Positions 34,427-42,950 are shown, counted from the stretch's first letter. The stretch is DNA of 64,000 nt from Leptolyngbya sp. NIES-2104 (GCF_001485215.1 NZ_BBWW01000001.1:744001-808000); one strand, 5' to 3'. Notes: generated from the letters alone by a model not told the origin. Numbers and translations are program-made.

Positions 34427-37400
34427 TTAGCGCTCGATCGCACCTAACACCCGCAGCGACTCTTTTTGTGCGTCCGTTAATCCCGTCGTGCCTGAAATAT
34501 TCATATCTTCATACGGTCGATCGACAGTCAAAACCCTCAAGCACTCCCCAGTATGGCTATCCCAAAGCCGAATCGAACCATCTTCACTGCCACTCGCTAT
34601 CCTTCGCCCACTTGGGTCAAACATCACTGACCAAATCGGACTCGTATGCCCCTGTAAAGTCATAATGTTCGTTTCCTGTTCCACATCCCAAAGTTTAAGC
34701 GTTTGATCGTAGCTTCCACTGACCAGCAGATTCTCTTGAGGATGAAAGTTGATACTCAAAACCTCGCGGCGATGTCCCTCCAAAGTCTGGAGACACTGCC
34801 CAGTCTGCAAGTTCCACACCCTCACACTATGGTCATAACTCCCACTCGCCAGCCGATCCGCGATCGGAGCAAACGCGATCGTGTGGGTCTGGCGAGTATG
34901 CCCTTCGAGCGTGAGTAGGCATTGAGTATGAGTTGCATCCCACAGTTCTACACTTCCGGTCTCACCGCCAATTGCTAAACAATTCTCGGTTGGACTAAAT
35001 GCCACCGCTGGAACCCAGGTGAACGCTGGTTCAATCACACGCAGACATCGCCCGGTTTCGACCTCCCACAAGCGCACCGTCCGATCGATCCCAGAACTTG
35101 CAAGCATCGATCCATCGCGATTAAAATCAACTGACTTCACCCAGCTCGACATTCGGAAGGCACGTAAAAAATTGCCGCTCTCGACATCCCATAAGCGAAT
35201 CGTTCGATCATAACTTCCACTTGCAAGCAGCCGCCCATCTGGACTAAACGCAACAGACGTAATGCGATCGCTGTGTCCTTGTAACCACTTGAGGCACTCT
35301 CCAGTCTGCGTATCCCACAAGCGCAGTCCTTTATCACCATGAGCACTCGCTAGCTTTTGCCCATTGGGGTGAAAGACAACGCAGAACACCCCCTTCGAGT
35401 AACCCTGCCAGATCTTAAGGCATTGTCCAGTTCGTGTTTCCCAAAGGCGGATACATTGATTTAGGGCTGCACTCACCAGTGCTAACCCGTCGGGACTATA
35501 AGAGATTGATTGCACCACTCCAGTATGTCCAAGCAACGTACGGTAACAATGCTGCGTCTCAACATTCCATAGTTTAATGGTTTGGTCTTCACTACCACTC
35601 GCCAAGATTCGACCGTCTGGGCTAAAAGCAAGCGTCCAGATTGCTCCCTCATGTGCCTGCCAAACTGCAATAGCTTGTCCAGTCCGAACATCCCACAGGC
35701 GAATGGTTTGATCTTGGCTCGAACTTGCGATCGTCTGACCATCCGGGCTAAATGCCACTGATAACACTCCGCTCGTGTGCCCCTCAAGCACATGCAACGT
35801 TTGCCCCGTTTCGACGTTCCACAATCGAATCGTCCCATCGGCAGCATTACTGGCTAAAAGGTAGCCTTCAGTTAAGGTCTGACCAAGAGGAGCAAAAGCC
35901 AGCGCCGCTACCCAGCCTTGATATCCTTCCAAAATATGCAAACACTCCTGAGTTTGCATATCCCAGATTCTGATGGTGAGATCCTCGCCCCCGCTCGCAA
36001 GCAGGCGACCCTCCGCACTCAACGCCACCTTCCAAATCGAGCCTGTATGCCCGTAGAACCGACCTTGAACTGTTCCAGACCCAATATGCAGCCGCTTTAC
36101 AACGCGATCGACATCACTGATGATTAAACTTTCGCCATCAAGACTAAATACGATCGAGTTCACCCCAGACGCAATGCCTCGGAATGTGGCGATCTGCTGC
36201 CCATCTTCGACTCGCCAGATACACACTTCACCACTGCTGTGACTCGTTGCAATCTGTTTCGCATCCGGACTAAAAGCAACACACAGAATTTCATCGATCG
36301 CTTGAGTGAAGATCGAGTGGCTCAAATCTGCCTGACTAAAATTTGCTCCATGCAACTGAGTCATTCGCAAGTCTGCTTGCCAAATGGCTAGGTTTGAAAA
36401 GTCTAGATGACTTAAATCAGCTCCGATTTGACAGAGTAAATTAATCGCATTGCCAGCAAAGTACCCTGGTTGTAAAGGAGCTTGGTCTTGCTGAGTTCTC
36501 AGCAGTTGCAGCAGCAAAGCCTTCAGATTTTCACGACCGCCTTGCGACTCAATCAGTTGAACCAAAATCGGCTGTACAATCAACCGCGTTTGGATGTCTC
36601 GCACATACTCTTTTGCTTGCGCTTTGGTCAGGGCGTGGCTCTTGAGGCAATCTATTTGCGCCTGCTCTACTTCTTCACACACTTGTTCGATCAACCGTTC
36701 GGTCACATATTCCATCACCACAGGCTGCTGAGTGTAGCTAAAGCCCTTAGATACTATAGTCGGCTTAGTTTTCTCGATCAGAGACCGCTGATCAAGCGAA
36801 ACCAGCGCGTTTTGCAGTTTCCCGTGAGTAATTGAGGGAAGTAAATCAGCTTGTAGCTGTTCAGCACTGACCGCTTCTCGATCGATGGCTAACCAGTACA
36901 TGACTTGACGTTCGATCACACTGAGGCGATCAAATTGTGAAGTGAGCAAATCCCGAATGTTTTTGAAGAGTTGCGTCTCTTGTTCCAAAAAAGCTGCAAT
37001 GTTGTTATCGTATAAATCCTGAATCTGTGTTGCCACGATCTTTAAGGCTAAGGGATTTCCTTGATAGCGATCGATAAGTTCCCGCACCTGCGATCGATTT
37101 GTCTGAATTGATACTCCTTTCGCCGCTAAAATCAGTTCTCCTTCCTCGATCGATAACTGTCCTAGCCTGAGTAAACGGACAGGCAGCAGTGGACTAGCTT
37201 GAGTCGCCACCTCAGATGGGACTTCACGACTCGTTAGCAAGACACTACTCTGATGCTGTCCTTCTGCCAATTGCTGAAATAGAGCGCCATAAGCTTCGTA
37301 GCCTGTTCGATAAGTTCCGACTAACTCACCGCTCGACAAAACTGCCTCAACGTTATCAAAAATCAGCAAACAGCGATGTTGCCGTAACTGTTCGAGCAAC

Positions 37401-37996
37401 TGACGCAGGAGTGCATCAAACTGAGCCGGACACGACCGATCAGGCGCGATTGCTTGCATTAAATCTGTGAGGAAATCAATTAGAGGCGGAGCTTGCCGCA
37501 GCGATCGCCAGACCACAATTTCAAACGGTTCAGCCTCCATCAATTGATGAGCTAACTTTGTGACGAGCATCGTTTTGCCGATGCCGCCCATCCCAACGAT
37601 CGCGACGAATCGACATCGCTCTTGGATTACCCATTTCTCTAGTGTGCCTAGCTCGGTCTGTCGTCCATAAAACTGAGAAACATCGATCGCTTCTCCCCAG
37701 TCCACGCTGCTGTTTTGCGTGAGTGTGTGTGAAGCACCTTGCTCTTGGTGAGCATACCGAGCCAGAGTATTTTGTAAATTGAGTTTCGTGACCTGAATTC
37801 CAAGTGCCTGCGATAACATTTTCCACAGTTCTGCCCCCACGTCTTTAATGTAGCTATATTCGTGGTTCAGATCTCTTGCCATCGTATGGTAAGACTGTTT
37901 ATTCCAAGCTCCCACGAATACATCAACTTGCAGCGTGTTCAGAGATTCTGGTGCCAAAGCCTCTGTGATAATCTCTAATGCCTCTTTCTGTGTCAT
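34427..37996 (-). CDS. STAND protein: HTH-like N-terminus, NB-ARC, pentapeptide stretch, 14 WD40 repeats
   Basis: A protein of 1189 aa. Residues 1-75 look like the helical N-terminal domain of cyanobacterial STAND proteins (YHTMARDLNHEYSYIKDVG). NB-ARC runs from about 105 to 350, with GMGGIGKT (134-141) and LLIFDNVE (about 210). A winged-helix/helical linker follows, then a few pentapeptide-like A(D/N)Lxx repeats (about 530-565). I count 14 WD40 repeats (about 570-1165), enough for two seven-bladed propellers, which are the usual sensor of this class. Ligand binding on the propellers would release the nucleotide switch. Roles in the family include signalling, cell death and anti-phage defence; none is shown here. 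A copy of the repeated element lies about 85 bases upstream of the ATG. Confidence 0.88.
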   Translation of the reverse strand: MTQKEALEIITEALAPESLNTLQVDVFVGAWNKQSYHTMARDLNHEYSYIKDVGAELWKMLSQALGIQVTKLNLQNTLARYAHQEQGASHTLTQNSSVDWGEAIDVSQFYGRQTELGTLEKWVIQERCRFVAIVGMGGIGKTMLVTKLAHQLMEAEPFEIVVWRSLRQAPPLIDFLTDLMQAIAPDRSCPAQFDALLRQLLEQLRQHRCLLIFDNVEAVLSSGELVGTYRTGYEAYGALFQQLAEGQHQSSVLLTSREVPSEVATQASPLLPVRLLRLGQLSIEEGELILAAKGVSIQTNRSQVRELIDRYQGNPLALKIVATQIQDLYDNNIAAFLEQETQLFKNIRDLLTSQFDRLSVIERQVMYWLAIDREAVSAEQLQADLLPSITHGKLQNALVSLDQRSLIEKTKPTIVSKGFSYTQQPVVMEYVTERLIEQVCEEVEQAQIDCLKSHALTKAQAKEYVRDIQTRLIVQPILVQLIESQGGRENLKALLLQLLRTQQDQAPLQPGYFAGNAINLLCQIGADLSHLDFSNLAIWQADLRMTQLHGANFSQADLSHSIFTQAIDEILCVAFSPDAKQIATSHSSGEVCIWRVEDGQQIATFRGIASGVNSIVFSLDGESLIISDVDRVVKRLHIGSGTVQGRFYGHTGSIWKVALSAEGRLLASGGEDLTIRIWDMQTQECLHILEGYQGWVAALAFAPLGQTLTEGYLLASNAADGTIRLWNVETGQTLHVLEGHTSGVLSVAFSPDGQTIASSSQDQTIRLWDVRTGQAIAVWQAHEGAIWTLAFSPDGRILASGSEDQTIKLWNVETQHCYRTLLGHTGVVQSISYSPDGLALVSAALNQCIRLWETRTGQCLKIWQGYSKGVFCVVFHPNGQKLASAHGDKGLRLWDTQTGECLKWLQGHSDRITSVAFSPDGRLLASGSYDRTIRLWDVESGNFLRAFRMSSWVKSVDFNRDGSMLASSGIDRTVRLWEVETGRCLRVIEPAFTWVPAVAFSPTENCLAIGGETGSVELWDATHTQCLLTLEGHTRQTHTIAFAPIADRLASGSYDHSVRVWNLQTGQCLQTLEGHRREVLSINFHPQENLLVSGSYDQTLKLWDVEQETNIMTLQGHTSPIWSVMFDPSGRRIASGSEDGSIRLWDSHTGECLRVLTVDRPYEDMNISGTTGLTDAQKESLRVLGAIER

Positions 37997-38078
37997 CGTG
38001 CTTCGCTTTTCCTTTTCAAGAACCTTCCAATCAGTTTCAACCGACGATTAATGATTTGTAACGAGTGCGAACACTCAC

Positions 38079-38108
38079 TCTTCGCCCGAAGAAGTTACGA
38101 ACTCGTTC
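38079..38108 (-). repeat. Copy 4 of the recurrent upstream element
   Basis: Read on the minus strand this is GAGTTCGTAACTTCTTCGGG then CGAAGA, nearly identical to the first half at 34340. It is 83-112 bases upstream of the STAND gene start. The second half is not clear in this copy. The rest of the 477-base divergent region up to 38474 holds no gene that I can support. Confidence 0.5.
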
Positions 38109-38473
38109 AACCATTTTCATCGATACCCTTAGGTGGGTCGGATTGAAACTGCATTATGCAGGTAAAATTTAAGAAACGAACGAAACGCTTGCCTGATGTT
38201 ACCAAGGTTAAAGAACGGCGTTAGATAACCTTCAAGCGAGACGAAATCGCGATCGAAAGTTTCTAAAGCTACATTACAGCAGCTTTCATCTAAAAAGATT
38301 TCAAAGTGCATAAACGAGTGATGCAACTTCCCACTAGGTAAATAGGAAAGCATTGCTGAAGCAAAGCGCTTACTTGGATGGATTTGAACAACAGAAGATA
38401 TCAGGGATCTCGAATCTTCTAAGTTACCATCTTGCCACAAAGACTACTTTTTTACTTTGCAGGAGTTACTCTC

Positions 38474-38803
38474 ATGACCGTTGTAACCACGACAGCAATT
38501 GTAGACAATTTACTTGCTACCTTAGCAAATTCTCGTCAAACCGTTGATCAAATTAATGCCGCCTGTACTGCGAAAGGACTTTCTCCAGCATTTCAGGGCA
38601 GCGATTCGTCGATCGGGATTGCTATGAATCCTGATTACAGATTGGAGGGTTTTGGTGCCATTGTTGAACGTCCTTTTCCACCAAAATTTGCTCTGGCGTT
38701 CTGGGTGCATTACAAACCCGAAAGTTCTCAACATATTCCATTGGGACGCTTTACCATGCCAATGAGCTTCTTAGATTTATTGAAGTTCAGAGCTAGCCGC
38801 TAA
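38474..38803 (+). CDS. Hypothetical protein, 109 aa
   Basis: I start at the ATG at 38474 because AGGAG sits eight bases upstream; a longer frame begins at 38432. The peptide starts MTVVTTTAIVDNLLATLANS and contains INAACTAKGL, NPDYRLEGFGAIVERPFPP, FALAFWVHYKPES and a final FLDLLKFRASR. There is no signal peptide or membrane helix. I do not recognise the family. It diverges from the STAND gene and is followed by a hairpin that separates it from the converging NTF2-like gene. Confidence 0.6.
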   Translation: MTVVTTTAIVDNLLATLANSRQTVDQINAACTAKGLSPAFQGSDSSIGIAMNPDYRLEGFGAIVERPFPPKFALAFWVHYKPESSQHIPLGRFTMPMSFLDLLKFRASR

Positions 38804-38844
38804 CGCATCAAAGCAAGCGCTCTAAGCTCGACTGCTCCGCGAAG

Positions 38845-38870
38845 AGTGACAGGCTTCGCGATTTGTCACT
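38845..38870. terminator. Hairpin between converging genes
   Basis: Arms AGTGACA and TGTCACT pair around a 12-base loop between the ends of the genes at 38803 and 38881. It is probably a bidirectional terminator, though the stem is short. Confidence 0.4.
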
Positions 38871-38880
38871 GCTTTCCCAA

Positions 38881-39276
38881 TTACTCATTGGGAGTTTTCG
38901 TCTTTTGAATCTTTTCTTGGATTGTTTCGGCTTCGCCAATTTCATAAAGAACGATCGAGCCATTCTCAATCGTAAAGAGCTGCTGAAGTGTCGTATCCAC
39001 GAGCAAATTGCCCTGCAAATCTCTGACGATTTGATGAACGGTCACGACATTGCGATCGTTTTCATCCGTCTCGAACTTTAAGGTCTCAAGCTGCACTTGA
39101 ATTACCTTGTATTGATTCGTCCAGTACTCACGCACCGCGTCGCGTCCATAAACGAAACCACCTTCCACCCCGTTCGCCCATTTCACGGCCGGATGCATCA
39201 CCGAGATGACAGTTTCCAGATCGCCTTTGTTGAAGGCTTCGTATAAATTTTGCAAAAACTGCTGATTTGAACTCAT
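38881..39276 (-). CDS. NTF2-like (SnoaL/ketosteroid-isomerase-type) protein
   Basis: A protein of 131 aa with the usual NTF2-like order: a helix NLYEAFNKGDLETVISVM, a HPAVKWANG strand, YGRDAVREYW and then strands such as VVTVHQIVRDLQGNLLVDT. The fold is used by small isomerases, dehydratases and stress proteins, so the reaction cannot be predicted. A palindromic operator lies 25-45 bases upstream of its ATG and the MarR gene is next upstream on the same strand, so it is very likely controlled by that regulator. A second NTF2-like gene lies at 40000-40347. Confidence 0.82.
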   Translation of the reverse strand: MSSNQQFLQNLYEAFNKGDLETVISVMHPAVKWANGVEGGFVYGRDAVREYWTNQYKVIQVQLETLKFETDENDRNVVTVHQIVRDLQGNLLVDTTLQQLFTIENGSIVLYEIGEAETIQEKIQKTKTPNE

Positions 39277-39300
39277 GATTGTTTACCATCCAATACGAAG

Positions 39301-39321
39301 ATATGTGTATTATACACATAT
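39301..39321. promoter_or_regulatory. Probable MarR operator
   Basis: A perfect inverted repeat of two 10-base arms, ATATGTGTAT and ATACACATAT, around one central T. It lies just upstream of the NTF2-like gene start (39276), where a promoter would be expected, and 61 bases downstream of the MarR gene. Size and symmetry fit the sites of MarR-family dimers. Confidence 0.65.
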
Positions 39322-39381
39322 TTAAGAGATGCTTCTAGCAAGTTTCAGAATTCATCCTTTCAGATCTTGCATCTACCTTAA

Positions 39382-39867
39382 TCACGCACTGCCACCGGGA
39401 GTCTTGTTTAGCCCGTCGGCAAGCATTCGCATCAACCGGACGAGTTGGTCGAAGTCATCGCGCGACCAGCCTTGAAATAGCGTCAAAGCGATTTGTTCAC
39501 GCGCTTCATTGATCGCATCTGTCGCGATCTTGCCCTTTTGTGTGATCACTGCCTCCCGCATTCGTCGATCCGTCAAGCTAATCTGACGGCTGACCAGACC
39601 GAGTTCTTCTAACCGTGCGACTTGCCGACTAACGGTTGTGTAGTCACGCCCTACGCGCCCCGCAAGATTCACCACGCCGATCGGACCAAACTTGGCAATC
39701 AGCACAAGGGGCGTGAATAGGGCGGGTTCAAGGCTCAGCCCTGCCATCTCAAGCATCGCTTGATCCAGTTCGGGACGATTTATTGCACCGACGATATCCA
39801 TGAGGGAACGGTGTAGTCCTGGAAGAGCCGACTTAATCTGTGTACTGCACACCTCTTCTGATAACAT
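39382..39867 (-). CDS. MarR family transcriptional regulator
   Basis: A protein of 161 aa from the ATG at 39867, chosen because GAGGAAAG lies upstream; in-frame ATGs up to 39897 lack a ribosome site. The winged helix is seen as GVVNLAGRVGRDYTTVSRQVARLEELGLVSR in order, followed by the wing DRRMREAVITQKG. Flanking helices (for example, FDQLVRLMRMLADGL) would form the dimer interface. It probably represses the NTF2-like gene downstream through the palindrome at 39301, releasing it on binding a small phenolic or oxidant ligand, as is usual in the family. Confidence 0.88.
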   Translation of the reverse strand: MLSEEVCSTQIKSALPGLHRSLMDIVGAINRPELDQAMLEMAGLSLEPALFTPLVLIAKFGPIGVVNLAGRVGRDYTTVSRQVARLEELGLVSRQISLTDRRMREAVITQKGKIATDAINEAREQIALTLFQGWSRDDFDQLVRLMRMLADGLNKTPGGSA

Positions 39868-39968
39868 CCCGTTGCTTTCCTCAAACATCATGAACACTCA
39901 TAGATCAGCAGTTGGAGGATGGTGGCAACGACTTTGCCGCCCTGTCGTGAAAGGGCGATTAGTTTGTT

Positions 39969-39988
39969 GTGTTCTTTACAGAGAACAC
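39969..39988. promoter_or_regulatory. Inverted repeat between NTF2-like and MarR genes
   Basis: GTGTTCT and AGAACAC pair around six bases, 11 bases after the stop of the gene at 40000 and about 100 bases before the MarR start. It could be a short terminator or a regulator site for the MarR promoter. The sequence differs from the operator at 39301. Confidence 0.3.
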
Positions 39989-39999
39989 TTCTTCGCGCA

Positions 40000-40347
40000 T
40001 CACAGTTTTTTGAAATTCATCCACACTATCAGCTTATCCTCGATTTGGAACGTCATCTCAAACATGCCTCTTGAGATAACAGAACCGTCTAGCGCATAAA
40101 CAACTTGGTCAATGTGAACTGCGCTCCTCTCTTCTGAGAGATCACTCATTGCGACGGGTTCATCGTGCGGGCGAGTTTTTGCCCACTTTCCGAGCAAGTG
40201 CAATCGGACTGCATCTTTGCCGTGCAGCCTGACCTCATCTCCTGGCCAATCAACATCATCGCTTAGGAGAGCGAGCAGTGCGTTGGCATCCTGTCGATTG
40301 AATGCCGCGTAAGCCTGCAATATCAAATCTTTATGCCTCGAATTCAT
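40000..40347 (-). CDS. NTF2-like (SnoaL-type) protein
   Basis: A protein of 115 aa: DLILQAYAAFNRQDANALLA, VDWPGDEVRLHGKDAV, a VHIDQVVYALDGSVISRG strand pair and a final FQIEDKLIVWMNFKKL. It has the same fold as the product of 38881-39276 and a similar length, and is diverged in sequence. GGAG lies six bases before the ATG. It is the first of three minus-strand genes around the MarR regulator; a 100-base gap and an inverted repeat separate it from MarR, so it may have its own transcript. The function is unknown. Confidence 0.78.
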   Translation of the reverse strand: MNSRHKDLILQAYAAFNRQDANALLALLSDDVDWPGDEVRLHGKDAVRLHLLGKWAKTRPHDEPVAMSDLSEERSAVHIDQVVYALDGSVISRGMFEMTFQIEDKLIVWMNFKKL

Positions 40348-40450
40348 CCTGGCTCCGTTGCTTTTGTTCGTGTTCAGCTTGCTAGTGTACCTTGACGAAG
40401 ATTGGATTCACGCGTAAAAAAAGACCTACGCCTATCGTAAACGCAATGAA

Positions 40451-40693
40451 GTGAAGCGCTCAAAATTTCTCGAACAGCTTATGAACATTGACCCATCGCG
40501 CCTTGAGCCGCGTAAATCTCTTTCTTATTCGTATAGCGCTTACAGCGGAGATTTACTAGCGGATGTCCCTTTACTGCGACTCCGAATCCAAGTCGGTGAC
40601 GCTGCACCTGTGCTGACAGATTGCTTTCTGGCATTACTTCTCTCGAAATACTTCGGAATTCTCTATTTCTACCCTGCTGCCCAACATCCCTGA
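40451..40693 (+). CDS. Uncertain 80-codon ORF in a decayed region
   Basis: A plus-strand frame reads MNIDPSRLEPRKSLSYSYSA and then DLLADVPLLRLRIQVGDAAP before stopping in PAAQHP. It could be the real start of a gene that is broken afterwards, because a second sensible frame takes over near 40660. No family was recognised and no good ribosome site is seen. Confidence 0.25.
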   Translation: MKRSKFLEQLMNIDPSRLEPRKSLSYSYSAYSGDLLADVPLLRLRIQVGDAAPVLTDCFLALLLSKYFGILYFYPAAQHP

Positions 40694-40715
40694 CAAGCTG
40701 CCATCGCTTATCAAG

Positions 40716-40847
40716 ATGACAATTCTGCCCGAGTGCCCCAAGTGTGGTTTGCCAGAATGCGCCATCAGTTTCACGGAGAAAGCAGGAACGGTCGCAGTAT
40801 TTTGAGATGGAGTAGAACAGGCGACCATTACAAATTGTGACACCTAG
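40716..40847 (+). pseudogene. Zinc-ribbon-like fragment with an in-frame TGA
   Basis: From the ATG at 40716 the frame reads MTILPECPKCGLPECAISF, then TEKAGTVAVF, a TGA (40803-40805), DGVEQATITNCDT and a TAG. The CPKCG pair before the TGA and the later Cys suggest a zinc ribbon in which one Cys codon has become TGA by a single base change. The end overlaps the GTG of the OmpA-like frame. The simplest reading is a decayed small gene. Confidence 0.35.
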
Positions 40848-41337
40848 CCCTTCGGCTGAAATTTCTGGTCAAAACAGCGAATTTTCTAGCAGTGAATCGA
40901 GTATCAGCGGTGCATTTTCCCCGGTCGATCGCGCTTTACAAGATCTCGGAGCTTCGGTTGTCGGAAATGAAATTCGGATTGATCTCCCTGCTGATATTTT
41001 GTTTGATTTTGATCAGTCCACGATTCGTTCTGATGCAAACGCGGCTCTACAAAAGCTACTTACAATTATTAATGCTCAAGCTTCAAGTAGCAAAATTCAG
41101 ATTGAAGGACATACGGATGCGATCGCGGATGATAACTACAATCAAAAGTTGTCTGAGCGGCGAGCTAACGCCGTGAAATCTTGGTTGATCGATCGAGGAA
41201 TTTTCTCCACCCGGCTGACAACACAAGGCTTTGGCGAATCTCGTCCGGTAGCCCCTAATACAAAGCCAGATGGTTCTGATCGTCCAACTGGGCGGCAGAA
41301 AAATCGTCGCGTTCAGGTCACAATTCAGCGATCGTGA
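40837..41337 (+). CDS. OmpA-family peptidoglycan-binding domain protein, N-terminally truncated
   Basis: The frame has only a GTG at 40837 as start and encodes 166 aa. After a Ser-rich leader comes an OmpA C-like domain (about 45-162): EIRIDLPADILFDFDQSTIR, IQIEGHTDAIADDNYN, LSERRANAVKSWL and GFGESRPVAPN. The conserved Asp/Arg residues for diaminopimelate binding are present. Normal family members carry a signal peptide or membrane anchor; none is present here, and the upstream frame closes at a TAG (40813-40815). The gene has probably lost its 5' end by rearrangement, in line with the fragments on both sides. Confidence 0.7.
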   Translation: MTPSPSAEISGQNSEFSSSESSISGAFSPVDRALQDLGASVVGNEIRIDLPADILFDFDQSTIRSDANAALQKLLTIINAQASSSKIQIEGHTDAIADDNYNQKLSERRANAVKSWLIDRGIFSTRLTTQGFGESRPVAPNTKPDGSDRPTGRQKNRRVQVTIQRS

Positions 41338-41425
41338 ATCTAGCATAAGTTCAATAGTCAGATTGCTTCTCCGATTCTGCTCACGATCGCACTTCATAAT
41401 TAGTGCTTCGTCTATTCATGCTCAA

Positions 41426-41560
41426 ATGCCTCCTGCGATTCCAACAGTTAGCAATGCTCAAAAAACACAGGCAGAGCAACTTGTTAAATAAGGGAATCAA
41501 CGCTTTGAGAATTCTAGATTAAAAGCAGCGCAAGTGTTACGTGCTCGCTCCCAGAATTAA
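41426..41560 (+). pseudogene. N-terminal remnant of a secreted TPR-type gene
   Basis: The frame reads HAQMPPAIPTVSNAQ, KTQAEQLVK, TAA, GNQRFENSRLKAAQVLRA and another TAA. It looks like the exported start and first helix of a tetratricopeptide protein (QAEQLVxQGNQRFENSRLKAA) with one CAA turned to TAA. The upstream hydrophobic residues in the same frame could be its signal peptide. Confidence 0.4.
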
Positions 41561-41611
41561 GAGAGGACTGTCCGATGCGTTTGCGATCTGAAAAGGAGGT
41601 CTTCACCAAGA

Positions 41612-42457
41612 TCAGGTCATCATCCGATGATATCGCGCCTCAATCAGCGAATAGATGCTGTAAGCGATCAAACCCAGAGCAACGATTCCTAGAAGCCAAG
41701 ATCCAAAGGGTTGTTGAGCCAGAACTGCTAGAGCTTCCCCTAATCCTTTCACTTCATTGGCATTCGAGGATAACGCTGCCAGCATAAGAAATCCCCCAAT
41801 GATGCTAAACACAACACCTCGTGATGCAATTCCAAACTGACCGAGCCGTTTTGCCCAAGTGCGTTCTGTCGCAGTCATCTGATTTAATCTAAACTGTCGC
41901 TGAAATTTAGCAGTGTATGCCTGATAAAAGTACGAAAGTCCGACCCCTAAAACAACTAACCCCGCCAAGCCAACAATCCACTGCCCAAACGGTTGTGCCA
42001 AGAAGCGTGCTGTCCAATCCCTTGAGGTTGATCCACTAGTGTTACCCCTGCCTGTAATTAATCGGACTGCGGTAAGTGCTAACCCTGAATATGCGATCGC
42101 ACTAATCAGATAACCAATGCGTTGCACAATTCGCTTTGCTCCATCGGTTCGACCTGTGCCTTCTGGATCAAGAACTGCCTGTACCAATCGCCACAGTACA
42201 TACCCCACAATTCCGATCGTGACTAAACTCAGCAAAAACTTCCCAAAGGGTTGAGCGACAATTTCTTGCAATGCCCCACTGGTGTCAGTTGTTTGTCCTC
42301 CAGTTCCGAATGCTGCTTGAGCTGCAAGCAATCCGACCACGAAATAGACAATGCCTTTCGCTGCATACCCAAGCCGTGCAAGCTTCTCAAAGGCAGGATG
42401 AGCAGCGGTATGTTGCATCGGTCGCTGAATTTCTGGGGGCAAATCGTGTTGAGGCAT
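41612..42457 (-). CDS. DUF1206 membrane protein
   Basis: A protein of 281 aa made of three repeats of about 75 residues, each with two membrane helices. The repeat starts read FEKLARLGYAAKGIVYFVVG, IVQRIGYLISAIAYSGLALT and WAKRLGQFGIASRGVVFSII; the second halves read QPFGKFLLSLVTIGIVGYVLW, QPFGQWIVGLAGLVVLGVG and QPFGSWLLGIVALGLIAYSIY (each shown in part). This is the DUF1206 pattern of three tandem units. The function is unknown; such genes occur in stress-related settings. It stands alone among gene fragments. Confidence 0.88.
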   Translation of the reverse strand: MPQHDLPPEIQRPMQHTAAHPAFEKLARLGYAAKGIVYFVVGLLAAQAAFGTGGQTTDTSGALQEIVAQPFGKFLLSLVTIGIVGYVLWRLVQAVLDPEGTGRTDGAKRIVQRIGYLISAIAYSGLALTAVRLITGRGNTSGSTSRDWTARFLAQPFGQWIVGLAGLVVLGVGLSYFYQAYTAKFQRQFRLNQMTATERTWAKRLGQFGIASRGVVFSIIGGFLMLAALSSNANEVKGLGEALAVLAQQPFGSWLLGIVALGLIAYSIYSLIEARYHRMMT

Positions 42458-42501
42458 AGATTGAAGAGAAATTGTATCGATACCATGCCACTTTTTGTAA
42501 G

Positions 42502-42662
42502 CTATTTCGTCTTCCCAAATAGGTAAAACTCATCGCCGTCACTGCTCAGAATTAATTCGACTTGAGGGAAGTGCGATTGCCTCAAACGATCTCTCAATTG
42601 TCGTTCGATGTGAATTCTCAAAGGCAGCAATCTCTTTAAGTCATCGGTACTCGAATCGGAAG
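42502..42662 (-). pseudogene. C-terminal gene remnant
   Basis: The minus strand reads SSTDDLKRLLPLRIHIERQL, RDRLRQSHFPQVELILSSDG and DEFYLFGKTK before a TAG. There is no start codon; the frame begins at a TGA just inside the end of the gene at 42666. It looks like the intact end of a protein whose front is lost. Confidence 0.35.
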
Positions 42663-42665
42663 AAA

Positions 42666-42950
42666 TTAGCGCTGTCTCTGTTGTTCAAGTTTCTTGATTT
42701 CGATCAGGCGATCGCGCCATTCCCTCAACGCTTGAGCTTCCGAACTAGCAAGAGAATCGAGCAACTCTAGTACAGCAGATTGATTTTGAGGACTTTTGCG
42801 GGCTTGTGAGATCGCATCGTACCATAAGCCGGACTCCGCGTACAAATCAATTCGCTGTTTGGGCGTTTGCGCGGCGGCGAGTTGAGTTTGTAACTTGCCA
42901 AGTTCTGCGCGATCAAATCGAGATGGATTGAGATCCCAATCTATTTGCAC
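42666..42950 (-). CDS. Short ORF (94 aa), probably the C-terminal part of a larger gene
   Basis: The frame opens after a TAG and could start at a GTG at 42950 (MQIDWDLNPSRFDRAELGKL). The later part, RIDLYAESGLWYDAISQARK with LLDSLASSEAQALREWRD and a charged LIEIKKLEQQRQR tail, is reminiscent of the C-terminal helices of DUF928 proteins, which are normally two to three times longer. No signal peptide or ribosome site is seen. It is either a truncated copy or a small helical protein. It follows the amidotransferase gene of module B on the same strand by 64 bases. Confidence 0.45.
   Translation of the reverse strand: MQIDWDLNPSRFDRAELGKLQTQLAAAQTPKQRIDLYAESGLWYDAISQARKSPQNQSAVLELLDSLASSEAQALREWRDRLIEIKKLEQQRQR

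Noticed and set aside
34427-37996. Regularly spaced repeats that could suggest a CRISPR-like or satellite array
   Set aside because: The periodicity of about 126 bases is that of 42-residue WD40 repeats in one open frame, so it is coding repetition.
40716-40847. TGA as a selenocysteine codon in the zinc-ribbon fragment
   Set aside because: No SECIS-like stem is apparent after the TGA, selenocysteine machinery is generally absent in cyanobacteria, and neighbouring fragments show ordinary decay.
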